Source of the DNA: an uncultured Atopobiaceae bacterium
Lineage (GTDB): Bacteria; Actinomycetota; Coriobacteriia; Coriobacteriales; Atopobiaceae
Length of the DNA: 64,000 nucleotides
Reading direction: 5' to 3'
NCBI GenBank assembly: GCA_944321515.1
Contig: CALULO010000002.1
Location: 207,355 to 271,354, forward strand
In this document: positions 15,927 through 23,561 of the stretch, piece after piece
Position numbering within the stretch: the first letter of the stretch is position 1
Layout: every line of letters starts with the position of its first letter
Made by a program: the position numbers and the translations under genes
Notes under the pieces: model-generated
Told to the model about the DNA's origin: nothing
Database searches by the model: none
The model's input: the letters and a program-made list of their open reading frames with translations, nothing else

Positions 15927-16826
15927 ATGGGGTCTGGCGAGAAGAACGCGGGGGCTGCGAGCACACGCGCGGCCACGGCTGCGGGCCCGGCCGCCTGCAC
16001 GGCCGCGGCTTCGGGTCCCGCCGCCACGGCCGCGGCTGCGCCCGCGGGCCCGGCCGGCCGCGCGGGCGTGGGCGTCGACGTGGGCTCCACGGCCACCAAG
16101 GTCGCCGTGGTCGACGCGTACGGCGAGCTCGTGTACACCGCGCTCATGCCCACGGGCTACTCGAGCGTGGACGCCGCGGCCCGGGCGAGGGAGTGCCTCG
16201 AGGCCGCGGGCTTCTCGCCCGACCGGTCGGGGGTGCGCGTGGTGGCCACCGGCTACGGGCGCGTGGCGGTGCCCTTTGCCGACAAGGTGGTGACCGAGAT
16301 CACCTGCCACGGTCGCGGCGCGGCGCGCCTCTTCGGCGGGCAGGGTACGGTGGTCGACGTGGGCGGCCAGGACACCAAGGTCATCCGCCTGCGGGGCGGC
16401 CGCGTGATCAAGTTCGTGATGAACGACAAGTGCGCGGCGGGCACGGGCCGCTTCCTGGAAGTGATGGCGGACCGCCTCGGGGTGGGGCACGACGAGCTCT
16501 CCGAGCTTGCCCGCGCCGGCGAGCCCATCAAGATCTCCAGCATGTGCACGGTCTTCGCGGAGAGCGAGGTCATCAGCCTCGTGGGGCGCGGGGAGCCGCG
16601 CGAGAGCATCGCCCGCGGCGTGGTGGAGAGCGTGGTGGGTCGCGTGGCCACCCTCGCGGGGTCGGCGGGAGGTGCGGCGCCGTACTTCCTCACCGGCGGG
16701 CTCTGCGACAACGCCTACGTGGTCGAGCGCCTCTCGGCGACGCTTGGGGCCCCGGTGACTACGTGCCCGGAGGCGCGCTACGCTGGTGCCATCGGGGCCG
16801 CGCTCGCGGCGCTCGACCTGGGATAG
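15927..16826 (+). CDS. yjiL: Acyl-CoA dehydratase activase family ATPase (YjiL)
   Basis: A 299-residue ASKHA-fold ATPase of the BadF/HgdC family that injects low-potential electrons into the YjiM-type partner at the cost of ATP. VGVDVGSTATKVAVVD is the phosphate-1 loop, VVDVGGQDTKVI the second loop, and the dimer's [4Fe-4S] cluster ligands are the Cys of NDKCAAGTGRF and of SSMCTVFAESEV. The first 45 residues are Ala/Gly-rich and start MGSGEKN, encoding the recurrent GGCGAGAAGAAC word; the conserved domain starts after that. It lies 10 bp after yjiM. Confidence 0.9.
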   Translation: MGSGEKNAGAASTRAATAAGPAACTAAASGPAATAAAAPAGPAGRAGVGVDVGSTATKVAVVDAYGELVYTALMPTGYSSVDAAARARECLEAAGFSPDRSGVRVVATGYGRVAVPFADKVVTEITCHGRGAARLFGGQGTVVDVGGQDTKVIRLRGGRVIKFVMNDKCAAGTGRFLEVMADRLGVGHDELSELARAGEPIKISSMCTVFAESEVISLVGRGEPRESIARGVVESVVGRVATLAGSAGGAAPYFLTGGLCDNAYVVERLSATLGAPVTTCPEARYAGAIGAALAALDLG

Positions 16827-16911
16827 TGACGGGCCCGCGCGGGGAGGTTCTTCTCGCCGGACGGGCCCTTGGACAAGACGACGGCCCCTGGGGGCCGGAC
16901 GGGAGGAAGAC

Positions 16912-17547
16912 ATGGCAGAGACGACGCTCACGATTGACGCGCGGGGCGAGGCGTGCCCCATCCCGGTGGTGCGGACGCTCAAGGCGCTCGGCGCGCTGGC
17001 GGGGCCGGGCTCGGTGGAGACGATCGTGGACAACGAGATCGCGGTTCAGAACCTCACGCGCATGGGCGAGGGCAAGGGCTGCGCGGTGAGCTCGGAGCGG
17101 ACCGGCGAGAAGGAGTGGCACGTCACCGTGACGGCGAGCGAGGCGGTTGTCGTGGCGTCGGGCGAGCCGGAGGCCGTGACGTGCGACGTCCCGGGGGCGG
17201 CCCCGGCGCCGCGCAACGTGGTCGTGGCCATCACGGCCGAGACCATGGGCACGGGCGACGACGTCCTGGGCAGGAAGCTCATGGGGAGCTTCATCTACTC
17301 GCTCACGCAGCTCGACGAGCTGCCCGCCACGATCGTGCTCTACAACGGCGGCGCCCACCTGAGCTGCGAGGGCTCGCCCGCCCTTGACGACCTGCGCGGG
17401 CTCGCCGAGTCCGGCGTGGAGGTGCTCACCTGCGGGACCTGCCTGGACCACTACGGCATCGCCGACACGCTCGCCGTCGGCGAGGTTACCAACATGTACG
17501 TGATCGCGCAGCGTCTGACTGGCGCAAGCCTCGTGGTGAGGCCGTAG
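16912..17547 (+). CDS. yedF: Selenium metabolism protein YedF
   Basis: The 211-residue product has an N-terminal TusA-like domain with the sulfur/selenium-carrying GEACPIPVVRTLKAL (CPxP motif, Cys about residue 14) and a C-terminal DsrE-like domain (NVVVAITAETMGTGDDVLG onward) containing EVLTCGTCLDHYG. This fusion is a marker of selenium metabolism and is thought to pass activated selenium or sulfur. The start ATG lies downstream of GGAGG. Encoded between yjiL and the DUF3343 gene, in one operon with the cysteine desulfurase. Confidence 0.92.
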   Translation: MAETTLTIDARGEACPIPVVRTLKALGALAGPGSVETIVDNEIAVQNLTRMGEGKGCAVSSERTGEKEWHVTVTASEAVVVASGEPEAVTCDVPGAAPAPRNVVVAITAETMGTGDDVLGRKLMGSFIYSLTQLDELPATIVLYNGGAHLSCEGSPALDDLRGLAESGVEVLTCGTCLDHYGIADTLAVGEVTNMYVIAQRLTGASLVVRP

Positions 17548-17549
17548 GA

Positions 17550-17804
17550 ATGGCGCGCGTTCGTGTGCCTTCGCTCGTGGTGAGCTTCCCCACCACGGCG
17601 GCGGCGATGGCGTGCGAGGAGTGCTGCGGGCGTCGCGGCCTGCCGGGTCGGATGATCCCGCTGCCCGGCGAGGTATCGGCCGGGTGCGGGCTGGCTTGGA
17701 AGGCCTCGCCGGGGGACCGCGACGCGCTGGCGACGGCCTTGGCCGACGACGGCGTGCCCGTGGAGGCCATGACGGTGGTGGAGCTGCTGGAGTTCGTTCG
17801 GTAG
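17550..17804 (+). CDS. DUF3343 putative selenium/sulfur carrier
   Basis: An 84-residue DUF3343 protein. It has an early CEECC cluster (residues about 22-26) after SFPTTAAAMACEE and a later SAGCGLAW motif that is typical of the family (an IPxPxxxSAGCG-like segment). The family co-occurs with yedF and with cysteine desulfurases and is proposed to carry sulfur or selenium. It starts 3 bp after the yedF stop. Confidence 0.8.
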   Translation: MARVRVPSLVVSFPTTAAAMACEECCGRRGLPGRMIPLPGEVSAGCGLAWKASPGDRDALATALADDGVPVEAMTVVELLEFVR

Positions 17805-17823
17805 GCGTGCGTGGGGCTTCGGC

Positions 17824-17900
17824 GCCCCGGTGGCGAGCCGGCAGCGCCCCGGCGGCGAGTCGGTTGCACCCCGGCAGCGAGCCGGCAGCGCCCCGGCGCC
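17824..17900. repeat. 22-bp tandem repeat
   Basis: About three and a half copies of a CCCCGGnnGCGAGnCGGnnGC unit, in the gap between the DUF3343 gene and the cysteine desulfurase. No coding potential is evident. Confidence 0.6.
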
Positions 17901-17944
17901 CCCCGCGCCCCGTCGTACCGGCTGGCGAGAAGGACGTGAGGTCG

Positions 17945-19093
17945 ATGATCTACCTGGACAACGCCGCAACCACGCTGCACAAGCCGCAGGAGGTGGTCGA
18001 CGCCGTGGTGGCGGCGATGGGCTCGCTCGGCAACGCCGGCCGCGGCGCGTCGGCGGGCGCGCTCGACGCCGGGCGCGTCATCTGGCACTGTCGCGAGGCG
18101 GTCGCGCGCCTGCTGGGGTGCCCGCGCGCGGACCACGTGTGCTTCTCGGCAAACTCGACCGCCGCTCTCAACGCCGCCCTGTCCGGGCTCATCGGCCCGG
18201 ACGGCCGCGTGGTGACCACCGTGCTGGAGCACAACTCCGTGCTGCGCCCGCTCGCGCGCCTCGCCGACGAGCGGGGTGTCACGGTGGAGTACGCGCCCGC
18301 CGACGCCCACGGCTTCCTGGACATGGGCGCGCTCGAGCGGCTGGTGACGCCGGGTACGCGCGCCGTGGTGGTGACGCACGCCTCCAACGTGACGGGCAAC
18401 CTCGTGGACGTGGCGCGCGTGGCGCGGGTCGCGCACACCGCGGGGGCCCTCTGCGTGGTCGACGCGTCCCAGACGGCCGGGGCCGTGCCCATAGACATGG
18501 ATGCGATGGGCCTCGACGTGGTGTGCTTCACCGGGCACAAGGGGCTCATGGGCCCGCAGGGCACGGGCGGCATGGTCGTGGCCGAGGGCGTGGACGTGCG
18601 CCCGTGGGCTGAGGGTGGCACCGGGGTGCACTCGTTCGACCGGCGTCAGCCGCTCGAGTGGCCCACTCGGATGGAGGCGGGGACGTCCAACGCGCACGGG
18701 CTCGCCGGCCTCGCGGCGGGCGTGGGGTTCATCGAGAAGAACGGCGGGCCAGCCGCGGTCGGCGCGCGCGAGCACACCCTGGCGCGCCGGCTCTACGAGG
18801 GCGTTCGGGACGTGCCCGGCGTGACGGTCTACGGCGGCTGGGGGACAGACCCGGGGCGCTGCGGCAATATCGTGGCCCTGAACGTGGGCGAGCTGGGGTC
18901 CGGCGAGGTGGCCGACGCCCTTGCGGAGGGCTGGGGCATCGCGTGTCGCGCCGGGGCGCACTGCGCGCCGCTCATGCACCGCGCGCTCGGGACCGAGCGG
19001 CGCGGCATCGTGCGGCTGAGCACGTCCTGGTTCACCACCGAGGACGAGGTCGACGCGGCGGCGGGGGCCGTGCGCGCAATCGCCGAGGGGTAG
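17945..19093 (+). CDS. Class V aminotransferase, cysteine desulfurase-like
   Basis: A PLP enzyme of 382 residues. MIYLDNAATTLHKPQEV is the classic start; TVLEHNSVLRPL carries the PLP-stacking His, CVVDASQTAG the pyridine-binding Asp, CFTGHKGLMGPQGTGG the PLP Lys, and CRAGAHCAPLMH the catalytic Cys near residue 340. This matches the selenium-associated SufS-like cysteine desulfurase group. It would mobilise sulfur or selenium from cysteine/selenocysteine for YedF and DUF3343. An in-frame GTG at 17936, nearer the AGAAGGA, is an equally possible start. Confidence 0.9.
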   Translation: MIYLDNAATTLHKPQEVVDAVVAAMGSLGNAGRGASAGALDAGRVIWHCREAVARLLGCPRADHVCFSANSTAALNAALSGLIGPDGRVVTTVLEHNSVLRPLARLADERGVTVEYAPADAHGFLDMGALERLVTPGTRAVVVTHASNVTGNLVDVARVARVAHTAGALCVVDASQTAGAVPIDMDAMGLDVVCFTGHKGLMGPQGTGGMVVAEGVDVRPWAEGGTGVHSFDRRQPLEWPTRMEAGTSNAHGLAGLAAGVGFIEKNGGPAAVGAREHTLARRLYEGVRDVPGVTVYGGWGTDPGRCGNIVALNVGELGSGEVADALAEGWGIACRAGAHCAPLMHRALGTERRGIVRLSTSWFTTEDEVDAAAGAVRAIAEG

Positions 19094-19507
19094 CGGGCGC
19101 GCGGGCGCGGGCGGGCGACGGGTTCCCGGGGGGGCGGGCGTCCCCCGAAGCCCCCGAACCCGGCAGTTCCGGAAGGGTACGTACACTCCTCCGAGCCCCC
19201 TGAAGGGTACGTACACTCCAGCTTGAGGGTACGTACACTTTTCAGTTGGTTGGTTCTTCTCGACAGGCCTGTGAGCTGCGGAAACGTGAGACTAACTTAA
19301 ATTTAGGCACGCATACCCGATGAATGGGTGTACGTACCCTGTGGAGGGGGCGACGGGAGTGTACGTACCCTTCAGGCCGTCAGCCCCGGCGCCGACCCGA
19401 CCGCCTGGCAGCCCTTCCGCGCCGCCTGCGGCCCGCGGGGTTGCCCGCGGCAGCACCATACTTTTTGTAAGCTATACTCACAAGATGGAATACATGGCTG
19501 TGCGGTA
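19094..19507. other. Non-coding gap before yqeB, upstream half
   Basis: No gene was seen. It holds the GTACGTAC repeat cluster (19171-19376), a G+C-rich stretch, and an A+T-rich promoter-like segment CTTTTTGTAAGCTATACTCA (about 19461-19480). Confidence 0.5.
19171..19376. repeat. GTACGTAC-centred repeat cluster, three direct plus two inverted copies
   Basis: GGGTACGTACAC occurs at 19175, 19205 and 19227, and its inverse GTGTACGTACCC at 19328 and 19359. The fuller consensus is GAAGGGTACGTACACTCC. The two groups face each other across about 90 bp that include an A+T-rich CTAACTTAAATTTAGG. It could be a REPIN-like unit or a multi-site operator. Confidence 0.75.
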
Positions 19508-19535
19508 ATCGTTATACTTTTCAAAATACAACGAT
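19508..19535. promoter_or_regulatory. ModE-like 28-bp operator upstream of yqeB
   Basis: Left arm ATCGTTATACT, 6-bp spacer TTTCAA, right arm AATACAACGAT. The E. coli ModE consensus is ATCGCTATATA-N6-TATATAACGAT; 17 of 22 arm positions agree and the spacing is exact. It sits about 200 bp upstream of the yqeB-xdhC-ABC transporter operon. Confidence 0.6.
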
Positions 19536-19549
19536 TACCAGCAGTGAAG

Positions 19550-19650
19550 GCAGTGAAAGGGTGGGCGCGTCAAGCTCGGGCGCACGCCAGACGCCGACGC
19601 GCGTCAAGCTCGGGCGCACGCCAGGCGCCAACGCACGCCGGACACTAGTG
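19550..19650. repeat. Direct repeat GCGTCAAGCTCGGGCGCACG
   Basis: Two copies (19567 and 19598) of GCGTCAAGCTCGGGCGCACG with partial further copies, in the 5' region of the yqeB operon downstream of the ModE-like box. No gene was seen. Confidence 0.5.
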
Positions 19651-19731
19651 CGCTCTGGGAGCGGTGGCGTCGGCGTCCGGGTGTGAAGGCGTCGGCGACC
19701 GGGCGCGGGCGCGCTCGTTGGAGGGGGAGAC

Positions 19732-20586
19732 ATGCTGGTAGAGATCAGGGGCGCGGGCGACATCGCCACGGGCATCGCGCTGCGCCTGCACCGGGCGGGC
19801 ATGGGGGTCGTGATGTGCGACCTGCCCGTGCCCACCTCCATCCGTCGGACCGTCTGCTTCTCCGAGGCCATCCGCCTGGGCGAGACCGAGGTCGAGGGCG
19901 TCCGCGGGGTGCTCTGCGCGGACGCGACCTCGGCGCGAGCGGCGGCGCAGGCCGGGGACGTGGCAGTGCTCGTGGACCCCGAGGCGGCAAGCACGGTCGA
20001 GCTCGCCCCGGACGCGCTCGTGGACGCGATCCTGGCCAAGCGCAACCTCGGCACAACGCGCGACATGGCGCCCGTGGTCGTGGGCGTGGGGCCGGGCTTC
20101 ACGGCGCAGGTTGACTGCGACGCGGCCGTGGAGACGATGCGGGGCCACTACCTGGGGCGCGTCTACTACGAGGGCTCGCCGATCCCCAACACCGCGGTGC
20201 CCGGGCTCATCGGCGGCTACGCGGGCGAGCGCGTGATGCGCGCCCCGGCCGACGGGGCCTTCGAGCCCTGCGTGGAGATTGGCGCGGAGGTGCGCGCCGG
20301 TGACGTCTGCGCGACGGTCGCCGGCGAGCCCATGCGCGCGACGATCGACGGCGTGGTGCGCGGCCTGCTCCAGGCCGACGTGCGGGTGACGGCCGGCATG
20401 AAGAGCGGCGACGTGGACCCCCGCTGCCACCCGGAGTACATCCGGACCGTCTCGGACAAGGCGTCGGCCGTGGGAGGGGGCGTCCTGGAGGCCATCCTCG
20501 CGCTCTCCGGTGCGCTTGCCGACAAGGACGGCGAGAAGGGCGCTGACGAGAAGAACTCTGGCGAGAAGAACGGGGGCGCTGCATGA
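19732..20586 (+). CDS. yqeB: Selenium-dependent molybdenum hydroxylase system protein YqeB
   Basis: The 284-residue product is the EF2563/YqeB family: N-terminal VEIRGAGDIATGIALRLHRAGMGVVMCDLP is a Rossmann-like loop, followed by PTSIRRTVCFSEAIRLGE, a family hallmark. It is one of the defining accessory proteins of selenium-dependent molybdenum hydroxylases; its biochemistry is unknown. The C-terminus ends in a low-complexity tail with DGEKGADEKNSGEKNGG, encoded by repeated GGCGAGAAGAAC-like words. First gene of an operon; the stop overlaps xdhC by 4 bp. Confidence 0.9.
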   Translation: MLVEIRGAGDIATGIALRLHRAGMGVVMCDLPVPTSIRRTVCFSEAIRLGETEVEGVRGVLCADATSARAAAQAGDVAVLVDPEAASTVELAPDALVDAILAKRNLGTTRDMAPVVVGVGPGFTAQVDCDAAVETMRGHYLGRVYYEGSPIPNTAVPGLIGGYAGERVMRAPADGAFEPCVEIGAEVRAGDVCATVAGEPMRATIDGVVRGLLQADVRVTAGMKSGDVDPRCHPEYIRTVSDKASAVGGGVLEAILALSGALADKDGEKGADEKNSGEKNGGAA

Positions 20587-21575
20587 ACGGCTCGCTTTCC
20601 GACCTCGAGTTCGTGGGGGCGCTCGTCGCGGAGCTCGCCGCCGGCCGCGCCGTGGGCCTCGCGAGCCTGCTCGCCACGCGGGGCTCGATGCCCCGGCACG
20701 CCGGCGCCCGCCTCGCCGTCACGGAGGACGGACGGGCGCTCGGCACCGTGGGCGGCGGGGCGATCGAGCTGATAGCGACGGCGCGCGCGAGGGAGGCGCT
20801 CGCCGGCGGCGAGCCGAGCATCGAGTGGGTGACGAGCGGCAGGAGCGAGATGGCCTGCGGCGGTGACGCCCTGCTCGCGGTCCGCGCGCTCGGTCCTGAC
20901 GACCTCCCCGCGCTGCGGGAGCTCGAGGGCGCCCTGGGCCGCTGCGAGCCGGTCGCCGTCGAGGAGGGCTGGCGGGACGTTGCCGCACCGTCGCTGCGCG
21001 TGACGCCGCCCGCGCACCCCACCAACGTGGGGTGGGACGAGGGCCGCGCGCTCTACCGCGAGCCCGTCCTCGCCCCCTCGCGCCTGCACGTCTTCGGCGC
21101 GGGCCACGTGGGCTCGGCGCTGGTCCCGATCGCCGCGGCGGTGGGGTTCGAGGTCCTGGTCTACGACGATCGCCCCGAGCTCGCAAACGCGCGCAACCTC
21201 CCAGCGGCGACGTCTGTGACCTGCGGCTCGTTTGATGATCTTGCCTCGGGCGCCGCCATCGGGCCGCGCGACTTCGTCGTCGTGCTCACGCACGGGCACG
21301 TCGCCGACGAGCTCGTGCTCAAGCACGTCCTCACGCGCGACGTCGAGCCTGCGTACGTGGGCTGCATCGGGAGCCGGCGCAAGTCGGCGCTCGCGCGGGA
21401 GCACCTCGTGGCCGCCGGCGTCCCGCGGGCGCGCGTCGACGCCGTGAGCATGCCCATCGGCATCGCCATCGGCGCCGTGACGCCGCCCGAGATCGCGCTT
21501 GCCATCGCCGCCCAGCTCGTCCGTGCCCGCGCGGCCCTGCGCGGAGAGGGCCCGGGCAAGGGGGAGGGCGCGTGA
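20583..21575 (+). CDS. xdhC: XdhC/CoxI family molybdenum hydroxylase maturation protein
   Basis: A 330-residue XdhC-type protein that binds the molybdenum cofactor, promotes its sulfuration and inserts it into xanthine dehydrogenase-like enzymes. The N-terminal CoxI domain shows LATRGSMPRHAGARLAV and GTVGGGAIEL; the C-terminal Rossmann XdhC_C domain shows LHVFGAGHVGSALVPIAA, VVVLTHGHVADE, YVGCIGSRRK and GIAIGAVTPPEIALAIAAQL. Overlaps both neighbours by 4 bp, so tightly coupled translation. Confidence 0.92.
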   Translation: MNGSLSDLEFVGALVAELAAGRAVGLASLLATRGSMPRHAGARLAVTEDGRALGTVGGGAIELIATARAREALAGGEPSIEWVTSGRSEMACGGDALLAVRALGPDDLPALRELEGALGRCEPVAVEEGWRDVAAPSLRVTPPAHPTNVGWDEGRALYREPVLAPSRLHVFGAGHVGSALVPIAAAVGFEVLVYDDRPELANARNLPAATSVTCGSFDDLASGAAIGPRDFVVVLTHGHVADELVLKHVLTRDVEPAYVGCIGSRRKSALAREHLVAAGVPRARVDAVSMPIGIAIGAVTPPEIALAIAAQLVRARAALRGEGPGKGEGA

Positions 21576-22693
21576 GGCCGGCGCAGCCAGGACAATTGCG
21601 GCCGACGCCGTCGCAGCAAGGTCGGCCGCGCCCGGGCCAGGAGCCCGCGGGCCAGCTGCGCCTGGGCCAGGAGCCCACGGGCCAGCCGCGCCCGACGCGG
21701 TCGCGCCTGGTGATGGTTCTTCTCGCCCTTGCCCTCGTGGCGGCGGTCCTGGTCTCGCTCGCGCTCGGCCGCTACCCGATCAGCCCGGCCGACGCGGCGA
21801 GCATGATAGTCTCGCGCCTCACCGGGCTGGCGGGGTCCTTCACCGACCAGCAGCAGGCGCTCTTCTTCAACGTCCGGCTGCCCCGCATCCTGCTCGCGGC
21901 GGTGGTGGGGGCGAGCCTGTCGGCCGCCGGCGCCGCGTTCCAGGGGATCTTCCAGAACCCGCTCGTCTCGCCCGACTTCCTCGGCGCCTCCCAGGGGGCG
22001 GCGCTCGGGGCCTGCGTGGCGATCCTGGCGGGGGCCACCGCGCTCGGGGTCTCGCTCTCCGCCTTCGTGGTCTCCATGGCGGCGGTCGGGCTGGTCCTGC
22101 TCGTGAGCAGCCGCGCGCGGGGCAACCGCGTCCTGGTCACCGTGCTCGCGGGCATCATGGTCAAGTCGCTCTTCGAGGCGGGGGTCTCCTACACCAAGCT
22201 CGTGGCGGACCCCTCCAACGAGCTCCAGGCCATCACCTTCTGGCTGCTGGGCTCCTTCAACGGGGCCAAGGCCTCGGACCTCGCCCTCGTCGCCGCGCCC
22301 GTGGCCGTCGGGCTCGTGGGGCTTCTCGCCATGCGCTGGCGCCTCAACGTGCTGACCATGCCCGACGACGAGGCCCTCTCCATGGGCGTCGACGCGCCTC
22401 GCGTCCGGGCCCTGGCGGTGGTGTTCTCGGCGCTCGTGACGGCGGCGAGCGTGGCCGTGTCCGGGCTCATCGGCTGGGTGGGCCTCGTGGTGCCGCACCT
22501 CGCCCGTGGGCTCGTGGGCAGCGACTACCGCGCGCTGCTTCCCACGAGCACGCTGCTCGGCGCGACGTTCCTGCTCGTCGTCGACGACATCGCGCGGCTG
22601 GCGCTCACCTCCGAGATACCCATCGGCATCCTCACGTCCGTCGTGGGGGCGCCGTTCTTCCTGTGGCTGATCGTGCGGCGGGGGAGGCGGTGA
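21572..22693 (+). CDS. FecCD-type ABC transporter permease
   Basis: The 373-residue product is a ten-helix permease of the iron-siderophore/cobalamin/molybdate BtuC-FecCD family: LPRILLAAVVGASLSAAGAAFQ and NPLVSPDFLGASQGA are the family's conserved segments, with SGLIGWVGLVVPHLAR near the C-terminus. The first 45 residues are a Pro/Gln-rich cytoplasmic extension with a repeated QEPxGQ motif. In this context (yqeB-xdhC) molybdate or tungstate uptake, as by MolB-type permeases, is plausible; iron chelates remain possible. Confidence 0.9.
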   Translation: MRPAQPGQLRPTPSQQGRPRPGQEPAGQLRLGQEPTGQPRPTRSRLVMVLLALALVAAVLVSLALGRYPISPADAASMIVSRLTGLAGSFTDQQQALFFNVRLPRILLAAVVGASLSAAGAAFQGIFQNPLVSPDFLGASQGAALGACVAILAGATALGVSLSAFVVSMAAVGLVLLVSSRARGNRVLVTVLAGIMVKSLFEAGVSYTKLVADPSNELQAITFWLLGSFNGAKASDLALVAAPVAVGLVGLLAMRWRLNVLTMPDDEALSMGVDAPRVRALAVVFSALVTAASVAVSGLIGWVGLVVPHLARGLVGSDYRALLPTSTLLGATFLLVVDDIARLALTSEIPIGILTSVVGAPFFLWLIVRRGRR

Positions 22694-22694
22694 C

Positions 22695-23561
22695 GTGGGC
22701 ATCAAGGTGAGCTCGCTCAGCTTCTCCTACGGGGGCCGTCCCGTGCTCGACGACGTGAGCCTCTCCGTCCCGGACGGAACGCTCGCGTGCGTGCTGGGGC
22801 CCAACGGCGTGGGCAAGACCACGCTGTTCCGCTGCATCCTCGGGCTCGAGCGGCCCGATCGCGGGACGGTGTGCGTCAACGGCCGCGACCTCGCGACGCT
22901 CTCGGTGGTGCAGCGGGCGCGGGAGATGGCGTTCGTCCCGCAGAGCCACGCGCAGCCGTTTGACTACGACGTGCTCGACGTGGTGCTCATGAGCGCCTCG
23001 TCGCGCCTCGGGCCGCTGCGCTCCCCGGGGCGGCGCGAGCGCGAGGCGGCCCTGGCGGCGCTCGAGCGCGTGGGGGTGGCCGAGCTCGCGCACCGCAGCT
23101 TCTCGCAGATCTCCGGTGGCGAGCGTCAGCTCGTCCTCATTGCCCGTGCGATCGCGCAGGACGCCCGCTCCATCGTGATGGACGAGCCCACGAGCGCGCT
23201 CGACTTCGGAAACACCGCGCGCGTCATGGGGGTTGTCCGCGAGCTCGCCGACGACGGCCTGGCCGTGGTGGCCTCGACGCACCAGCCGGACCTCGCCTAC
23301 CTCTACGCGGACGTGGTCCTTGCCCTCGACGAGGGGCGCGTGCGGGCGTGCGGGGCGCCGGGGGAGGTCGTCACCGCGGAGCTCCTGAGCGAGCTCTACG
23401 GGCTTGACGTCGAGGTCACGTCGCTCCACGGCGACAGGGCGCGCGCCTGCGTGCCCGTGCGGGGGCTCAGAAGGCGTGGCGAGAAGAACGGCGTCCCCGC
23501 GGGGCGGGGCGCCGACGTTGCCGCGGGGGAGGACCGCGGCGGAAGGGAGAGCCTGACATGA
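22695..23561 (+). CDS. FecCD-associated ABC transporter ATP-binding protein
   Basis: A 288-residue ABC ATPase: GPNGVGKTTLFRCI is the Walker A, SQISGGERQLVLIARAI the signature, SIVMDEPTSALDFGN the Walker B with D-loop, and STHQPDLA the H-loop. It belongs with the preceding permease. The last 40 residues, beyond the ATPase domain, are low complexity with RRRGEKNGVPAGRGAD, again carrying the recurrent GGCGAGAAGAAC word. Overlaps the substrate-binding protein gene by 4 bp. Confidence 0.93.
   Translation: MGIKVSSLSFSYGGRPVLDDVSLSVPDGTLACVLGPNGVGKTTLFRCILGLERPDRGTVCVNGRDLATLSVVQRAREMAFVPQSHAQPFDYDVLDVVLMSASSRLGPLRSPGRREREAALAALERVGVAELAHRSFSQISGGERQLVLIARAIAQDARSIVMDEPTSALDFGNTARVMGVVRELADDGLAVVASTHQPDLAYLYADVVLALDEGRVRACGAPGEVVTAELLSELYGLDVEVTSLHGDRARACVPVRGLRRRGEKNGVPAGRGADVAAGEDRGGRESLT

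Noticed and set aside
19320..19648. Short frames with VYVPF-like repeats in the gap before yqeB
   Set aside because: They arise from the GTACGTAC repeats, have no ribosome-binding sites and no conserved composition.
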